Shown: positions 26,777 through 36,205, numbered from the stretch's first letter. The stretch: 64,000 bases of DNA from Trinickia mobilis (GCF_017315705.1 NZ_JAFLRF010000002.1:310001-374000); one strand, 5' to 3'. The notes: a model not told the origin generated them from the sequence alone. Made by a program: numbers and translations.

Positions 26777-27982
26777 ATGGGCACGAACGACCCTTCCTCC
26801 AACGCGCTCGACTGGCCGTTCTTCGAAGAGCGCCATCGCGCACTGGCCGCGGATCTCGATGCTTGGGCCGTCAAGCATCTGTCGCACGTCCCGCACGATC
26901 CGGCATCGGTCGACGACGCCTGCCGCCACCTCGTGCGCGAACTCGGCGCGGCCGGGTGGCTGCGCTACGGCATCGGCGGCAGAGCCTACGGCGGCCACGG
27001 CGACACGATCGATACGCGCGCCGTCTGCCTGCTGCGCGAAACGCTCGCCAAACATTCGGGCCTCGCCGACTTCGCGCTCGCCATGCAAGGTCTCGGCTCG
27101 GGGGCGATCTCGCTCGCCGGCACCGGCGAACAGAAGCGCCGTTATCTTCCGCGCGTCGCGAACGGCACCGCGATTGCGGCGTTCGCGCTCTCCGAACCCG
27201 ATGCAGGCTCCGACGTCGCCGCGATAGCGCTCGCCGCGCGCGCCGACGGCGACGCCTACGTGCTCGACGGCGAAAAGACCTGGATCTCGAACGGCGGCAT
27301 CGCCGATTTCTACGTCGTCTTCGCGCGCACCGGCGAAGCGTCCGGCGCGCGCGGCATCACGGCATTCATCGTCGACGCCGACACGCCGGGCCTCACGATC
27401 GCCGAACGGATCGACGTGATCGCACCCCATCCGCTCGCACGCCTGAAGTTCGAAGGCGCGCGCGTGCCGAAGAGCCAGATGCTCGGCGTGCCGGCCGAAG
27501 GTTTCAAGCTCGCGATGCGCACGCTCGATATTTTCCGCACGTCGGTCGCGGCAGCGTCGCTCGGCTTTGCGCGGCGCGCGATGCATGAAGCGCTTGCGCG
27601 CGCTTCCTCGCGCCGCATGTTCGGCCAGATGCTCGGCGACTTTCAGTTGACGCAGGCAAAGCTCGCGCAGATGGCGCTCACGATCGACAGCGCCGCGCTG
27701 CTCGTCTACCGCGCCGCCTGGCTGCGCGATCAGGGCAAGAGCGTGACGCGCGAAGCCGCGATGGCGAAGTGGCACGCGAGCGAAGGCGCGCAGCAGGTGA
27801 TCGACGCGGCCGTGCAGCTCTGGGGCGGCAAGGGCGTGCAAAGCGGGGTGACGGTCGAGCAGTTGTATCGGGAGATTCGCGCGCTGCGCATTTACGAAGG
27901 CGCGACTGAGGTCCAGCAGCTGATCGTCGGCCGCGATCTGTTGAAGGCGTACCAGGCCCGCCAGCAGGAGGCTTCGCAATGA
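26777..27982 (+). CDS. Acyl-CoA dehydrogenase
   Basis: A 401-residue FAD acyl-CoA dehydrogenase. Family signatures are [26 protein letters not shown], and the C-terminal [19 protein letters not shown] with the candidate catalytic Glu in YEG. The start is the ATG two bases after the preceding stop; an upstream extension of 73 codons belongs to the overlapping frame. In the operon it would dehydrogenate the reduced, dearomatised acyl-CoA. Its stop overlaps the thioesterase start. Confidence 0.9.
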   Translation: MGTNDPSSNALDWPFFEERHRALAADLDAWAVKHLSHVPHDPASVDDACRHLVRELGAAGWLRYGIGGRAYGGHGDTIDTRAVCLLRETLAKHSGLADFALAMQGLGSGAISLAGTGEQKRRYLPRVANGTAIAAFALSEPDAGSDVAAIALAARADGDAYVLDGEKTWISNGGIADFYVVFARTGEASGARGITAFIVDADTPGLTIAERIDVIAPHPLARLKFEGARVPKSQMLGVPAEGFKLAMRTLDIFRTSVAAASLGFARRAMHEALARASSRRMFGQMLGDFQLTQAKLAQMALTIDSAALLVYRAAWLRDQGKSVTREAAMAKWHASEGAQQVIDAAVQLWGGKGVQSGVTVEQLYREIRALRIYEGATEVQQLIVGRDLLKAYQARQQEASQ

Positions 27983-28443
27983 GCGGCGACGCGCACGACG
28001 CACCCGGATTCGAAAGGCCGGTGCGCATCCGCTTCGCACACTGCGATCCGGCGGGGATCGTGTTCTTTCCGCAATACCTGACGCTGACGAACGGCCTCGT
28101 CGAAGACTGGTTCACCGACGAACTCGGCATCGACTACGCGCACATGATCGGCGCACGCCGCGTCGGCCTGCCGATCGTCAAGCTCGACTGCGAGTTTTCC
28201 AGGCCGAGCCGCATGGGCGAAACGATCACGCTCGCACTGACCGTGAAGACCATCGGACGGCGCTCGATCGGCATCGAAATCGCCGGCCGGCTCGGCGATG
28301 AAATCCGCTTTCGCGCGACCCAGGTGCTCGTGACGACGTCGCTCGAAACCGGCGCGTCGATCGACATCCCCGGCGATATCCGCGCGGCGCTCACGCGCTT
28401 TGCGGCGGACGCATGGTATCTCTTGAAGGAAGAATCCTCATGA
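27979..28443 (+). CDS. Acyl-CoA thioesterase (4-hydroxybenzoyl-CoA thioesterase-like hotdog fold)
   Basis: A 154-residue hotdog-fold thioesterase. The opening [19 protein letters not shown] carries the Asp active-site motif of the 4-hydroxybenzoyl-CoA thioesterase group. In the pathway it could release CoA from dead-end aminobenzoyl-CoA or from a product, protecting the CoA pool. It overlaps the acyl-CoA dehydrogenase by four bases and the RidA-like gene by four bases, so all three are coupled. Confidence 0.87.
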   Translation: MSGDAHDAPGFERPVRIRFAHCDPAGIVFFPQYLTLTNGLVEDWFTDELGIDYAHMIGARRVGLPIVKLDCEFSRPSRMGETITLALTVKTIGRRSIGIEIAGRLGDEIRFRATQVLVTTSLETGASIDIPGDIRAALTRFAADAWYLLKEESS

Positions 28444-28835
28444 AAAAACCGCTCTTGCCGCCAGGCTGGATCAAGCCGCGCGGCTATGCCAACGGCGTCG
28501 CCGCACGCGGCACGCAGGTGTTCATCGCCGGGCAGATCGGCTGGGACGAAACGGAGACGTTCCAATCCGGCGAATTCGCGGCGCAGGCGCGGCAGGCGCT
28601 CGAGAACATCGTCGCGGTGCTCGGCGCAGCGGGCGGCCGCCCCGAGCACATCGTCCGCATGACGTGGTACGTGACCGACAAGCGCGAATACCTTGCGTCG
28701 CTCAAAGACATCGGCCAGGCGTTTCGCGAACTGATCGGCGACTACGACATCGCGATGAGCGCGGTGCAAGTCGCGGCGCTGATCGAAGACAAGGCAAAAG
28801 TCGAAATCGAAGCCACCGCGGTGATCCCTGATTAG
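28440..28835 (+). CDS. RidA/YjgF family protein
   Basis: A 131-residue RidA-family protein (YER057c/YjgF/UK114). Characteristic segments are VFIAGQIGWDE, QARQALENIVAVLGAAGGRPEHIVRMTWYVTDKREY with the conserved Arg, and the end AKVEIEATAVIP with the Glu. RidA proteins hydrolyse reactive enamines and imines. That is chemically apt here, since a dearomatised 2-aminobenzoyl-CoA is an enamine that must lose ammonia; this role is inference. It is coupled to the thioesterase by ATGA. Confidence 0.87.
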   Translation: MKKPLLPPGWIKPRGYANGVAARGTQVFIAGQIGWDETETFQSGEFAAQARQALENIVAVLGAAGGRPEHIVRMTWYVTDKREYLASLKDIGQAFRELIGDYDIAMSAVQVAALIEDKAKVEIEATAVIPD

Positions 28836-28868
28836 TGTCCTGTTCACGCCAACCCGGAGGCGATAGCC

Positions 28869-30506
28869 ATGGAACCGTCAGCCCACGTCGATACGTTTGC
28901 TCGCGATAACCTGCCGCCGCAGGACCAATGGCCGGAATTGCTGCTCGACAACCCCGACGTCGCCTACCCTGCGCGCTTCAATTGCGCGACCGAGCTGCTC
29001 GACCGCACGATCGAGGCAGGTCACGGCGATCGCGTTGCGATCTGGTCGGATGCAGACGGCATAACGCATGCCACGACCTACCTCGAGCTGCTCACAGTGG
29101 TCAATCGCACCGCGCACGTGCTCGTCGACGAGATGGGCTTGCAGCCGGGCAACCGCGTGCTGCTGCGCGGACCGAACACGCTGCAGATGGCGGTCGCGTT
29201 TCTCGCGAGCCTGAAAGCGGGCCTCGTCGTCGTGCCGACGATGCCGCTTTTGCGCGCGAAGGAACTCAAGCAGATCGTCGACAAAGCGAAGATCAGCGCC
29301 GCGCTGTGCGACGCGCGCTTGATCGACGAATTGGCGAAATGCCGCGAACCCGGCAACGAATTCTTTTGCGCCGATCTCGCGCAAGTTCGCTTGTTCCACT
29401 GCGACACGCCCGATTCGCTCGACACGCTCGCCGCCGGAAAATCCGGCGTTTTCACGGCCTGCGATACCGCGGCCGACGATGTCTGCCTGATCGCCTTCAC
29501 GAGCGGCACGACCGGCGCGCCGAAGGGCTGCATGCATTTTCATCGCGACGTTCTCGCGATGTGCGATCTGTTCCCGCGCCACGTGCTGAAGCCGACAGCG
29601 GACGATGTGTTCTGCGGCACGCCGCCGCTCGCGTTCACGTTCGGACTGGGCGGCCTCTTGTGCTTCCCGCTGCGCGCCGGCGCGTCGACGGTGCTGATCG
29701 AAAAGCTCACGCCGGAAACGCTGCTGCAGACCGTCGAACGCTTTCGCGCGACGATCATGTTCACTGCGCCGACGTTCTATCGCCAGATGGCGCCGCTCGC
29801 CGGCCGTTTCGATGTCTCGACGCTCGCCAAGACGGTATCGGCCGGCGAAGCGCTGCCCGACTCGACGCGCCAGCTCTGGCGCGACACCACCGGCATCGAG
29901 ATGATCGACGGCATCGGCGGCACGGAGATGATCCATATCTTCGTCTCGTCGGCGGGAGCCGAGGTGCGCCGCAACGCGATCGGCAAGGCCGTGCCCGGCT
30001 ATGCGATCCAGGCAGTCGACGACGCGATGCAACCGGTGCCCGCGGGCACGGTCGGCAAGCTTGCGGTGCGCGGGCCTACGGGCTGCCGCTATCTCGCGGA
30101 CGAGCGCCAGATGAAATTCGTGCGCGACGGCTGGAATCTTCCCGGCGACGCGGTCTATCTCGACGACGACGGCTACGTCTTTTATCAGGCGCGCGCCGAC
30201 GACATGATCGTTTCGGCGGGCTACAACATTTCCGGGCCGGAAGTCGAGGGCGTGCTGATGAAGCACGAGGCGGTTGCGGAATGCGGCGTGGTCGGCGTAC
30301 CGGACGAAGAGCGCGGGCAGATCGTGAAGGCGTTCGTCGTCGTCAAGCCGGGGTACACGGCGAGCGAGGCGCTTGTCGCCGAGTTGCAGGCGTTCGTGAA
30401 GAACACGGTCGCGCCGTACAAGTACCCGCGCGTGATTCGCTTTCTCGACGCGCTGCCGCGCACGGAGACGGGAAAGCTGAAGCGGTTCGCGCTGCGGTCG
30501 ATGTAA
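28869..30506 (+). CDS. 2-aminobenzoate-CoA ligase (benzoate-CoA ligase family)
   Basis: A 545-residue ANL-superfamily acid-CoA ligase. The AMP-binding P-loop is FTSGTTGAPKGCMHFHRD, the A8 hinge region is DDMIVSAGYNISGPEVEGVLMKHEAV, and the catalytic Lys lies in RTETGKLKRFALR. Its sequence resembles the benzoate/aminobenzoate-CoA ligase branch. It activates the aromatic acid to the thioester that the rest of the operon consumes. It is the last pathway gene, 33 bases after the RidA-like gene, and is followed at once by two repeat-element copies. Salicylate or benzoate is an alternative substrate. Confidence 0.87.
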   Translation: MEPSAHVDTFARDNLPPQDQWPELLLDNPDVAYPARFNCATELLDRTIEAGHGDRVAIWSDADGITHATTYLELLTVVNRTAHVLVDEMGLQPGNRVLLRGPNTLQMAVAFLASLKAGLVVVPTMPLLRAKELKQIVDKAKISAALCDARLIDELAKCREPGNEFFCADLAQVRLFHCDTPDSLDTLAAGKSGVFTACDTAADDVCLIAFTSGTTGAPKGCMHFHRDVLAMCDLFPRHVLKPTADDVFCGTPPLAFTFGLGGLLCFPLRAGASTVLIEKLTPETLLQTVERFRATIMFTAPTFYRQMAPLAGRFDVSTLAKTVSAGEALPDSTRQLWRDTTGIEMIDGIGGTEMIHIFVSSAGAEVRRNAIGKAVPGYAIQAVDDAMQPVPAGTVGKLAVRGPTGCRYLADERQMKFVRDGWNLPGDAVYLDDDGYVFYQARADDMIVSAGYNISGPEVEGVLMKHEAVAECGVVGVPDEERGQIVKAFVVVKPGYTASEALVAELQAFVKNTVAPYKYPRVIRFLDALPRTETGKLKRFALRSM

Positions 30507-30508
30507 GG

Positions 30509-30639
30509 GTGAACGACCCCCACGCTCACTATCGTTCGCTGCCCCCCGAGGGGGCGGATGCCTCCCTTGGGGCGGCCCGGCGGAAGGCATCATGAACGAC
30601 CCCCACGCTCACTATCGTTCGCTGCGGGAGGCCTCATGA
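30509..30639 (+). repeat. [10 protein letters not shown] element, copies b1 and b2 in tandem
   Basis: b1 (30509-30595) is a 28-codon frame starting GTG two bases after the ligase stop: [11 protein letters not shown], then PPEGADASLGAARRKAS, stop. Its TGA overlaps the ATG of b2 (30592-30639), a truncated 15-codon copy ending REAS, whose TGA again overlaps an ATG at 30636. GATGCCTCCC (30557-30566) and GGAAGGCATC (30582-30591) form a hairpin with a 15-base loop whose second arm abuts the b2 start. Confidence 0.85.
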
Positions 30640-31231
30640 ACTGCCGGCCCGCGCGCAAGGCGCCGGCCGGCTGGACCGCTGGCTGGAGGGAGGTCAAACC
30701 TTTGTGCGCATAAAGTGTGCATACGCCCCGCCTCGCCAGCCGACGCCGGCGCCGTGAGGAAGCACTAACTTTCGTGCTCGAATCGCGCCCGCCTCGCGTT
30801 TCCTGCACCTGCTTGAACAACCCTTCATACGCGCGGCTCACCGGCAGCACGAACGCGCATTTCGATGAACACGCGGCGCGCCATATTCAACAACAGTTGA
30901 GAATCGTTTGCGCGCATCGCGATGTGCGCGACACTCGCTCCGTTTCGAATGCGCGTCGATCGCATCAGGCCGCCGACGCCACAGTGAGCGCTCGCTGCGC
31001 AGCAACGGCACAAAACGCTGCGCGCTCAAACACTTGCGCGGTTGTCCGGCAGGTTATCAACAGGGCTGTCAACACGATCTGTGCATAACTGGGCGCCGTG
31101 CGGGGCATCCATCGCACCGCGATGCGCCCGATCGCGACGCAGCCCGTGCGCCGGGCCGGGACCGGCAGTCATCGATACGGCGGTTCGGCAAATCGCGAAC
31201 GGATTTCAAATCACAGTCTTTACGAACAACC
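30640..31231. other. Spacer with a displaced response-regulator fragment
   Basis: No intact gene. Bases 30809-30850 match 40 of 42 bases of the 3' end of the LytTR regulator (32296-32337), in the same minus orientation, and encode LPVSRAYEGLFKQ. The surrounding frame lacks the rest of the domain, so it is a relic. The last 200 bases form the leader of the membrane protein gene. Confidence 0.6.
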
Positions 31232-32239
31232 ATGAAGCACGTCAACCCAATCACAGCCCTCCTGAAGGCACTGGCTGCGCTTGCGGCCGCGGCACCCGCG
31301 CTGTCGAACGCGCACGTCAAATGGTTCAATGAATACGACGTCACCGCAGCGCCGCTACACATCGGGTCGGTGATCGGCAATCCGCTATTCCTGATCCTGC
31401 TTGCGCTAAGTGCCATCGCCATTTTCGCGGTCATCTCGATCGACAACCGGCTAGCACCGCCCCCGTTCGTCGACGCGATCGACGAACGGGGGATGCGCCA
31501 TGCCGGGCCGTTCATGCGCTATTCCGTGGCGCTGTTCTTCATGACGCTGCAGGTCACGGACCTGCGCGTGATCCTCACGCCGGAACTCGAGATCGACTCC
31601 ACTATCGTCACGCTGCTGCAGATCGCGATCGCGGGCCTCGCGCTCTTCAAGGCGACGGCCTTTCTGGCCGGGCTCGGCATGATCGCGCTGTACGGCATCG
31701 CGGCGCACCATTACGGGCTGTTCCATCTGCTCGACTACACGATTTTCGTCGGCATCGCGATCTTTCTGATCATCGAATCGCTGCGTCCCGGGAAGTACAC
31801 GTTCGCGTCGCTGATGGTGCTGCGCGTCGCGACGTCGTTCACGCTGTTGTGGGGCGCCGTCGAGAAGTTCGCGTATCCGGACACCTTCTATCGGCTGCTC
31901 GATCAGTATCCGTATCTCTCGTTCGGGCTCGATCGCGAATTCTTCCTGCTCAGCGCCGGATTTGTCGAGTTCGCCTGCGCGTACCTGATCCTGTTCGGCC
32001 GCCTGTCGTCGAAGCTGGGCATCGTCGTGTTGCTCGGCTTCTTCGTGCTGGCCGTCATTCCGTTTGGCGCAGTCGATGCGATCGGGCATTGGCTGTTCGC
32101 GGCTTCGCTGCTGGCGCTGCTCGCCACCCGCAACCGGTTCGAGGTCAAGGCGCCATCGCGCGTCAACACGGCGTTGTATCTGTGCGGGATGCCTTCGATG
32201 TTCACGTGTTACTACGGCGCGCAGTACGTGCTGCACTGA
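31232..32239 (+). CDS. Multi-pass membrane protein of unknown function
   Basis: A 335-residue integral membrane protein with about eight hydrophobic segments. The N-terminus (LLKALAALAAAAPALSNAHVKWF) looks like a cleavable signal ending in SNA. The conserved-looking part LRVATSFTLLWGAVEKFAYPDTFYRLL followed by FVEFACAYLILFGR is reminiscent of DoxX-like proteins, but I cannot assign it firmly. It is convergent with a two-component system and ends in a clear terminator. Confidence 0.72.
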   Translation: MKHVNPITALLKALAALAAAAPALSNAHVKWFNEYDVTAAPLHIGSVIGNPLFLILLALSAIAIFAVISIDNRLAPPPFVDAIDERGMRHAGPFMRYSVALFFMTLQVTDLRVILTPELEIDSTIVTLLQIAIAGLALFKATAFLAGLGMIALYGIAAHHYGLFHLLDYTIFVGIAIFLIIESLRPGKYTFASLMVLRVATSFTLLWGAVEKFAYPDTFYRLLDQYPYLSFGLDREFFLLSAGFVEFACAYLILFGRLSSKLGIVVLLGFFVLAVIPFGAVDAIGHWLFAASLLALLATRNRFEVKAPSRVNTALYLCGMPSMFTCYYGAQYVLH

Positions 32240-32257
32240 ATGCGTGACCGACAACAA

Positions 32258-32282
32258 GCCGCGCCCCAAGCGCGGCTTTTTT
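32258..32282 (+). terminator. Rho-independent terminator
   Basis: GCCGCGC-CCCAA-GCGCGGC followed by TTTTTT, 18 bases after the membrane protein stop. It also stands eight bases past the end of the convergent regulator gene and may act on both. Confidence 0.85.
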
Positions 32283-32289
32283 GTCGGGT

Positions 32290-33033
32290 TTACATCTGCT
32301 TGAACAACCCGACATACGCGCGGCTCACCGGCAGCACGTCCGTGTGATTGCGCAAATGAATGCGCAGCCTTCCGAGCAGATCGCGCTCGACGCGATCGAT
32401 CGCCGCATACGACACGATGACGCTGCGGTGCACCTGAGCGAACTTGGCGGCATCCAGCCGCTGCAGCAATTCCTTGAGCGGCGTGCGGATAATGTGGCGG
32501 CGCTCGGCCGTGACGACTTCGGTGTATTTGTCGGTCGCCTGGAAATACAGCACGTCTTCGATCGACACCAGATGCGTCGTGTCCTTCAGGCCGACTGTCA
32601 GCCATTGGATCGGCGCGTGATCCTTCTCCGGCGAAGCGCCGGCGCCTGCGGATGCGGATGCGGATGCGGCCTGCGGCGCCAAGCCGCCGCGCTGCAGCTT
32701 GGCAATGCAGCGCAACAGCCGCTCGTCGTTAAGCGGCTTGAGCAGGTAGTCCACCGCCGAGGTTTCGAAGGCTTGCACCGCGTATTCGTCGTAAGCCGTC
32801 ACGAACACCACGCGCACGGCCGGCAGCAGCCGTGCGATTTCCAGGCCGTCGACGCCGGGCATGCGAATGTCGAGGAAGGCGAAATCGGGCTGTTTCGCGT
32901 TCAGCTCGGCGAGCGCTTCCACGCCGTTGCGCGGCATCGCGACGATCTGCAGCTCCGGCCAGTATTTTGCAAGGCGCGAGGCGAGTTCGGCAGCGAGGTT
33001 CGGCTCGTCATCGGCGATCAGGGCGGTCGGCAT
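32290..33033 (-). CDS. LytTR family response regulator
   Basis: A 247-residue regulator. Residues 1-120 form a receiver (ALIADDEPNL acidic pocket, phosphoacceptor Asp in FLDIRMPG, Lys in LLKPLND). An Ala/Ser-rich linker follows, then a LytTR DNA-binding domain (VLYFQATDKYTEVVTAERRHIIRTPLKELLQRL in part, VHRSVIVSYAAIDRVERD). LytTR regulators activate adjacent promoters. Its ATG lies inside the 3' end of the histidine kinase gene (16-base overlap), so the pair is one operon. Confidence 0.92.
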   Translation of the reverse strand: MPTALIADDEPNLAAELASRLAKYWPELQIVAMPRNGVEALAELNAKQPDFAFLDIRMPGVDGLEIARLLPAVRVVFVTAYDEYAVQAFETSAVDYLLKPLNDERLLRCIAKLQRGGLAPQAASASASAGAGASPEKDHAPIQWLTVGLKDTTHLVSIEDVLYFQATDKYTEVVTAERRHIIRTPLKELLQRLDAAKFAQVHRSVIVSYAAIDRVERDLLGRLRIHLRNHTDVLPVSRAYVGLFKQM

Positions 33034-34169
33034 ATCGGAATTCGCAAAGTCGCGGTGACGCCCCGCGCGGCGTTGAATGTCGTGATGCCTCTCGCGCCGG
33101 CCGGAGCATCCGGCGTCATACCGCTCCCTGCGCCACATGCACTCGCCATCGCACCGGTATTGTTCGCGATCGTCAAACGGCCCGCGTCACCGTACAAGCT
33201 GTGAAGCCGCGCCCGCACGTTCGACAGCCCTACCCCGCCGTGCAGATTCCGGTTGTGGCCCAGCCCCATGCCGGTATCGATTACGCTCAGCTCGAGCATG
33301 TCGCCGTCGCGCTTGGCCGTCACCAGGATCTCGCCGCCGTCGATGGCCGGCTCGATGCCGTGGAGCAGCGCGTTCTCGACGAGCGGCTGCAGCAGCAACG
33401 GCGGCAATGCGAGCTGGCGCAGCGCGTCGGGCACCGAAATTCTATAGCGCAGCCGGTCGCCGAGCCGCATCGACGCGATATGGAGCAATGCGTCGACGAG
33501 CTCCAGTTCTTCGGCAAGCGCCGAAACAGGCTTGCGCGTGCGTCCGAGGCTCGCGCGCAAATAGTGGTTCAGGCTGTCGAGCATCGCGCAGGCGCGCGCC
33601 GGGTCGCGTTCGATCAGGCTCTGCACGTTCGCGAGCGTGTTGAACAGGAAATGCGGCTCGATCTGCGCCTGCAGCAGCGCGAGGCGCGCGGCTGTTTCCG
33701 ATTGGCGCAGCTCGGCGGCTTCGCGGCGTTCGGTTTCAAGCGCCGCGCGCATCTGTGTGGACTGGTAGAACAGCGAAAACAGCGAAATACAGGCGGCCGC
33801 CACCAGAAACGACGGCGCGAAGTTGAGCCAAGTTGCGAATTTCGCGTGCTCGACGAGGCTCGGCACGTGGCCAACCGTCCTCGCCGTCAACTCGACGCCG
33901 ATCACGACGGCCAACGGCGCGACGATCAAGACCCGCGGCACGAGCCCGATTCGCTGCTTCGTGATCCGGCTCAACAGCCCGCTGATCGAGTGGGCGGAAA
34001 AGCCGATCGCATTGCTGATCACCAAATATGGCAGCACGGGATCCTGGCGCGATTTCGTCCAGAAGGCGATGCCGATCAGGCTGGTCACCAGCACGAACCC
34101 AACCCAGTACAGAACCTTGCTCCTGTACCCGGGTTTGGCGAATCGCGTCGACGCAAGCTTGCTTTGCAT
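33018..34169 (-). CDS. LytS-type sensor histidine kinase
   Basis: A 383-residue sensor with four predicted N-terminal membrane helices and almost no periplasmic loop. The His_kinase domain carries the H-box RLALLQAQIEPHFLFNTLANV and an HATPase_c domain with PLLLQPLVENALLHGIEP and the G-box DTGMGLG. The ligand is therefore probably membrane-sensed. There is no strong Shine-Dalgarno before the ATG at 34169. A Gly/Ala-rich insertion near residues 345-365 splits the last part of the ATPase domain (after TIANNTGAMASACGAG). It is paired with the LytTR regulator. Confidence 0.9.
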   Translation of the reverse strand: MQSKLASTRFAKPGYRSKVLYWVGFVLVTSLIGIAFWTKSRQDPVLPYLVISNAIGFSAHSISGLLSRITKQRIGLVPRVLIVAPLAVVIGVELTARTVGHVPSLVEHAKFATWLNFAPSFLVAAACISLFSLFYQSTQMRAALETERREAAELRQSETAARLALLQAQIEPHFLFNTLANVQSLIERDPARACAMLDSLNHYLRASLGRTRKPVSALAEELELVDALLHIASMRLGDRLRYRISVPDALRQLALPPLLLQPLVENALLHGIEPAIDGGEILVTAKRDGDMLELSVIDTGMGLGHNRNLHGGVGLSNVRARLHSLYGDAGRLTIANNTGAMASACGAGSGMTPDAPAGARGITTFNAARGVTATLRIPICRPP

Positions 34170-34552
34170 GGTGTGAAGAAAGAACGGCCGATGACGCCAC
34201 TGTAAATGCAGCTTGGCGCTCGATGGGAGCCGAGCGACGAAACGCGCGACCTGCCGATCAGCCGCGCGGCGGCGCGACGGACGGTGACGGCCGGCGCGAT
34301 GCCGGAAGGCCGGCCCCCGCGGCGAGGCGCCAAACGGGGCCGCGAAACCCTCCCTGCCCAAGCGCCGCACGCCGCGTTCGCGTCATCCGTCCCTCGAAAG
34401 CCGCCGCGTTCCATCAGCGAACGACACCAATTATCGGCGTCCGGCGCGCTTCGTCGCAAACTTCTGCCGCCCCGCCGCCGCGCCGCTAGAGTCACGATCA
34501 AGCAAGGTCCGGCGCCATCCGGCGCGGACGCCAACCGACCCGAGGTGTTTCC

Positions 34553-35065
34553 ATGCGGCACATCACCACGTCCGCCATCGCCATGCTCGCCGTTGCGATC
34601 GTCGTTGGCGTTCAACGCCTTTATCCGCGCACCGTGCGCCCCGAGCGCATGATCGTCTTTCCGCTGCTGCTGGTATTCTTCGGCGCCGACAGCCTGCACA
34701 CCCTGTTTCCCAACGCCGATCCGGCATACGCGGCAGCGGCCGTGCTGGCGTGCGGCGTCGGCGTGCTGCTCGGCTGGGCGCACGCCGCGCGTTGGCAAGT
34801 GCAATTCGACGCGGCGAAGCGGCTCGTGCGCGTACCCGGCGACCCGAGCCTGCTCGCCATTCTGATGGTGACGTACGGTACGCATTTCTTCCTGCACTAT
34901 TCGGTCGAAGCGCATCAGCCGTGGGCTGTGAGCGGCGTGTTCGAATTCTTGGCGTTTGCCGCGTGGGGCCTGCTTGCGGGCATGCCGCTCGGCCGTTCGA
35001 CGAATGTGCTGTTGCGCTGCATGCGACTCGAAAACGAGCGCGGGTCGACGCCGACGCTCGGGTGA
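34553..35065 (+). CDS. Membrane protein of unknown function
   Basis: A 170-residue protein with about five hydrophobic helices, a first one at the very N-terminus (TSAIAMLAVAIVVGVQRLYPR) and the motif VTYGTHFFLHY in the fourth. The layout resembles small DUF1453/CcdC-like membrane proteins, but I cannot confirm this. It is divergent from the histidine kinase; the 383-bp spacer has no other feature. Confidence 0.65.
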   Translation: MRHITTSAIAMLAVAIVVGVQRLYPRTVRPERMIVFPLLLVFFGADSLHTLFPNADPAYAAAAVLACGVGVLLGWAHAARWQVQFDAAKRLVRVPGDPSLLAILMVTYGTHFFLHYSVEAHQPWAVSGVFEFLAFAAWGLLAGMPLGRSTNVLLRCMRLENERGSTPTLG

Positions 35066-35154
35066 TACGGATGCCCGCGTGCGCTCGTGCATCGGGAAAG
35101 GTTCTGTCGCAGTAAGGCAAGCGAGTCTAGCAAAGGCGATATGCTAAGGAAGAC

Positions 35155-35415
35155 TTATGAAACCAACGAGCAAAATTGCCGGACGGCAGATAGCGGAGTT
35201 TTACCCGGACATTTCACCTGTCCTTTCTTGATCATGTGCATCAATTCGATGCCGCCCGGAATGACGCGCGCGCAGTTGAAATCCTTGAACCCGAGCATCG
35301 GCGGGTTCGACGTTTGATGGCCCGATGGTCCTGCTCGACGATGTCGTTCAAATACTCGACCTGGCGAACCTTGATGGGCGTCTCGCGCTCGGCATTCACC
35401 GCGTTAATGCGACAG
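35155..35415 (-). pseudogene. IS6-family transposase remnant, frameshifted
   Basis: The minus strand reads NAERETPIKVRQVEYLNDIVEQDHRAIKRRTR, the C-terminal DDE region of IS6/IS26-like transposases (VEQDH holds the catalytic Glu). A one-base loss near 35308 then shifts to the frame MLGFKDFNCARVIPGGIEL and MHMIKKGQ, ending at 35155. Only about the last 90 residues survive and no terminal repeats are visible, so the element is dead. It marks an old insertion at the edge of a gene-poor, decayed stretch. Confidence 0.8.
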
Positions 35416-35601
35416 AGCCGCCATCTCACCGAGCGGTTTGGGAGAACTATACGTAGGTGTAAGCCACACACTCGATAGTTGGCACTAGGATGCAAGGGCA
35501 TCCCCTGCTGGGAATCGTCAGGTTCTTTTGAAGAAATGAAACGAATGAATTGTAGTCGCTCAACTATTCACTCGGCTATTTCACCTCGTATCTTTACGCA
35601 T

Positions 35602-35745
35602 ATGCCACGCTTAAATGAAAATTATCTTCGAAACATAGATTCAATGCGGGCTGCTGCGTTGGCCGTGTTCTGTCGTGCGCTTTTATTGCTGCTCGCAATT
35701 GCAATGTTTGGCGGCGACTTGCTTGGTCTGCTTGTGGGAGGTTGA
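35602..35745 (+). CDS. Possible small membrane peptide
   Basis: A 47-residue frame whose last 33 residues form one strong hydrophobic helix (AAALAVFCRALLLLLAIAMF). It ends one base before the next ATG, which suggests a pair of genes. There is no Shine-Dalgarno before either possible ATG (35602 or 35644), so confidence is low. Confidence 0.3.
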   Translation: MPRLNENYLRNIDSMRAAALAVFCRALLLLLAIAMFGGDLLGLLVGG

Positions 35746-35746
35746 A

Positions 35747-36205
35747 ATGAGTGCTTTGACGCGATCTCACGTGCTCATTCTGGCGCACGAAATGCGATGC
35801 GCACGGACGACACGCCGTCAGAAAGCAGCGAAGGCGGCACTGGTGAGGCAAGGCGTGATGCCGCGTGTGCGGATCAGTGGGAGCTGGGTTCCGCCGCGCG
35901 TGAGCCCGCGTCTGCCGGCCAATGAGCTTCGGCGGTATGAATTCACCGGCCCCATCGACAGTCTGGATGGGAAACACCCACGAATCACCCGGCGCGCTGC
36001 GATCGTCATCGCTCTCGTCTGTATCTGTCTCGCGAACGCCCAACATTTTCCGAATTTCGAACTTGGAATTACGGCAGAAGCAGCTCCGCGCGCATCCGAT
36101 GCCCACCAACGCACGTTTGGTGTATCGCGCGCCGGTGCGGGTTCGATACCCGCTTCGGCGTCGGACTCGACTAAAGCGAAGATGAGACGGCCACCTTCCT
36201 CGTGA
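35747..36205 (+). CDS. Hypothetical protein
   Basis: A 152-residue basic protein with GGGAGG five bases before the ATG. The first 80 residues are Arg-rich (MRCARTTRRQKAAKAALVRQ, VRISGSWVPPRVSPRLPANE), followed by one hydrophobic segment (AAIVIALVCICLANA). The C-terminal 50 residues look less like real protein. Part of that DNA (36137-36153) resembles a tRNA T-arm. I do not recognise it. Confidence 0.4.
   Translation: MSALTRSHVLILAHEMRCARTTRRQKAAKAALVRQGVMPRVRISGSWVPPRVSPRLPANELRRYEFTGPIDSLDGKHPRITRRAAIVIALVCICLANAQHFPNFELGITAEAAPRASDAHQRTFGVSRAGAGSIPASASDSTKAKMRRPPSS

Noticed and set aside
31054-31088. DnaA-box-like TTATCAACA and TGTGCATAA
   Set aside because: Only two sites, no AT-rich unwinding region and no replication gene nearby, so not an origin.
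36105-36160. tRNA-like arms: GCGGG-TTCGATA-CCCGC preceded by ACCAA-CGCACGT-TTGGT
   Set aside because: The T-arm is convincing, but the anticodon loop lacks T33, the acceptor arm has no 5' partner and no CCA follows. Not a tRNA; a tRNA-derived fragment cannot be excluded.
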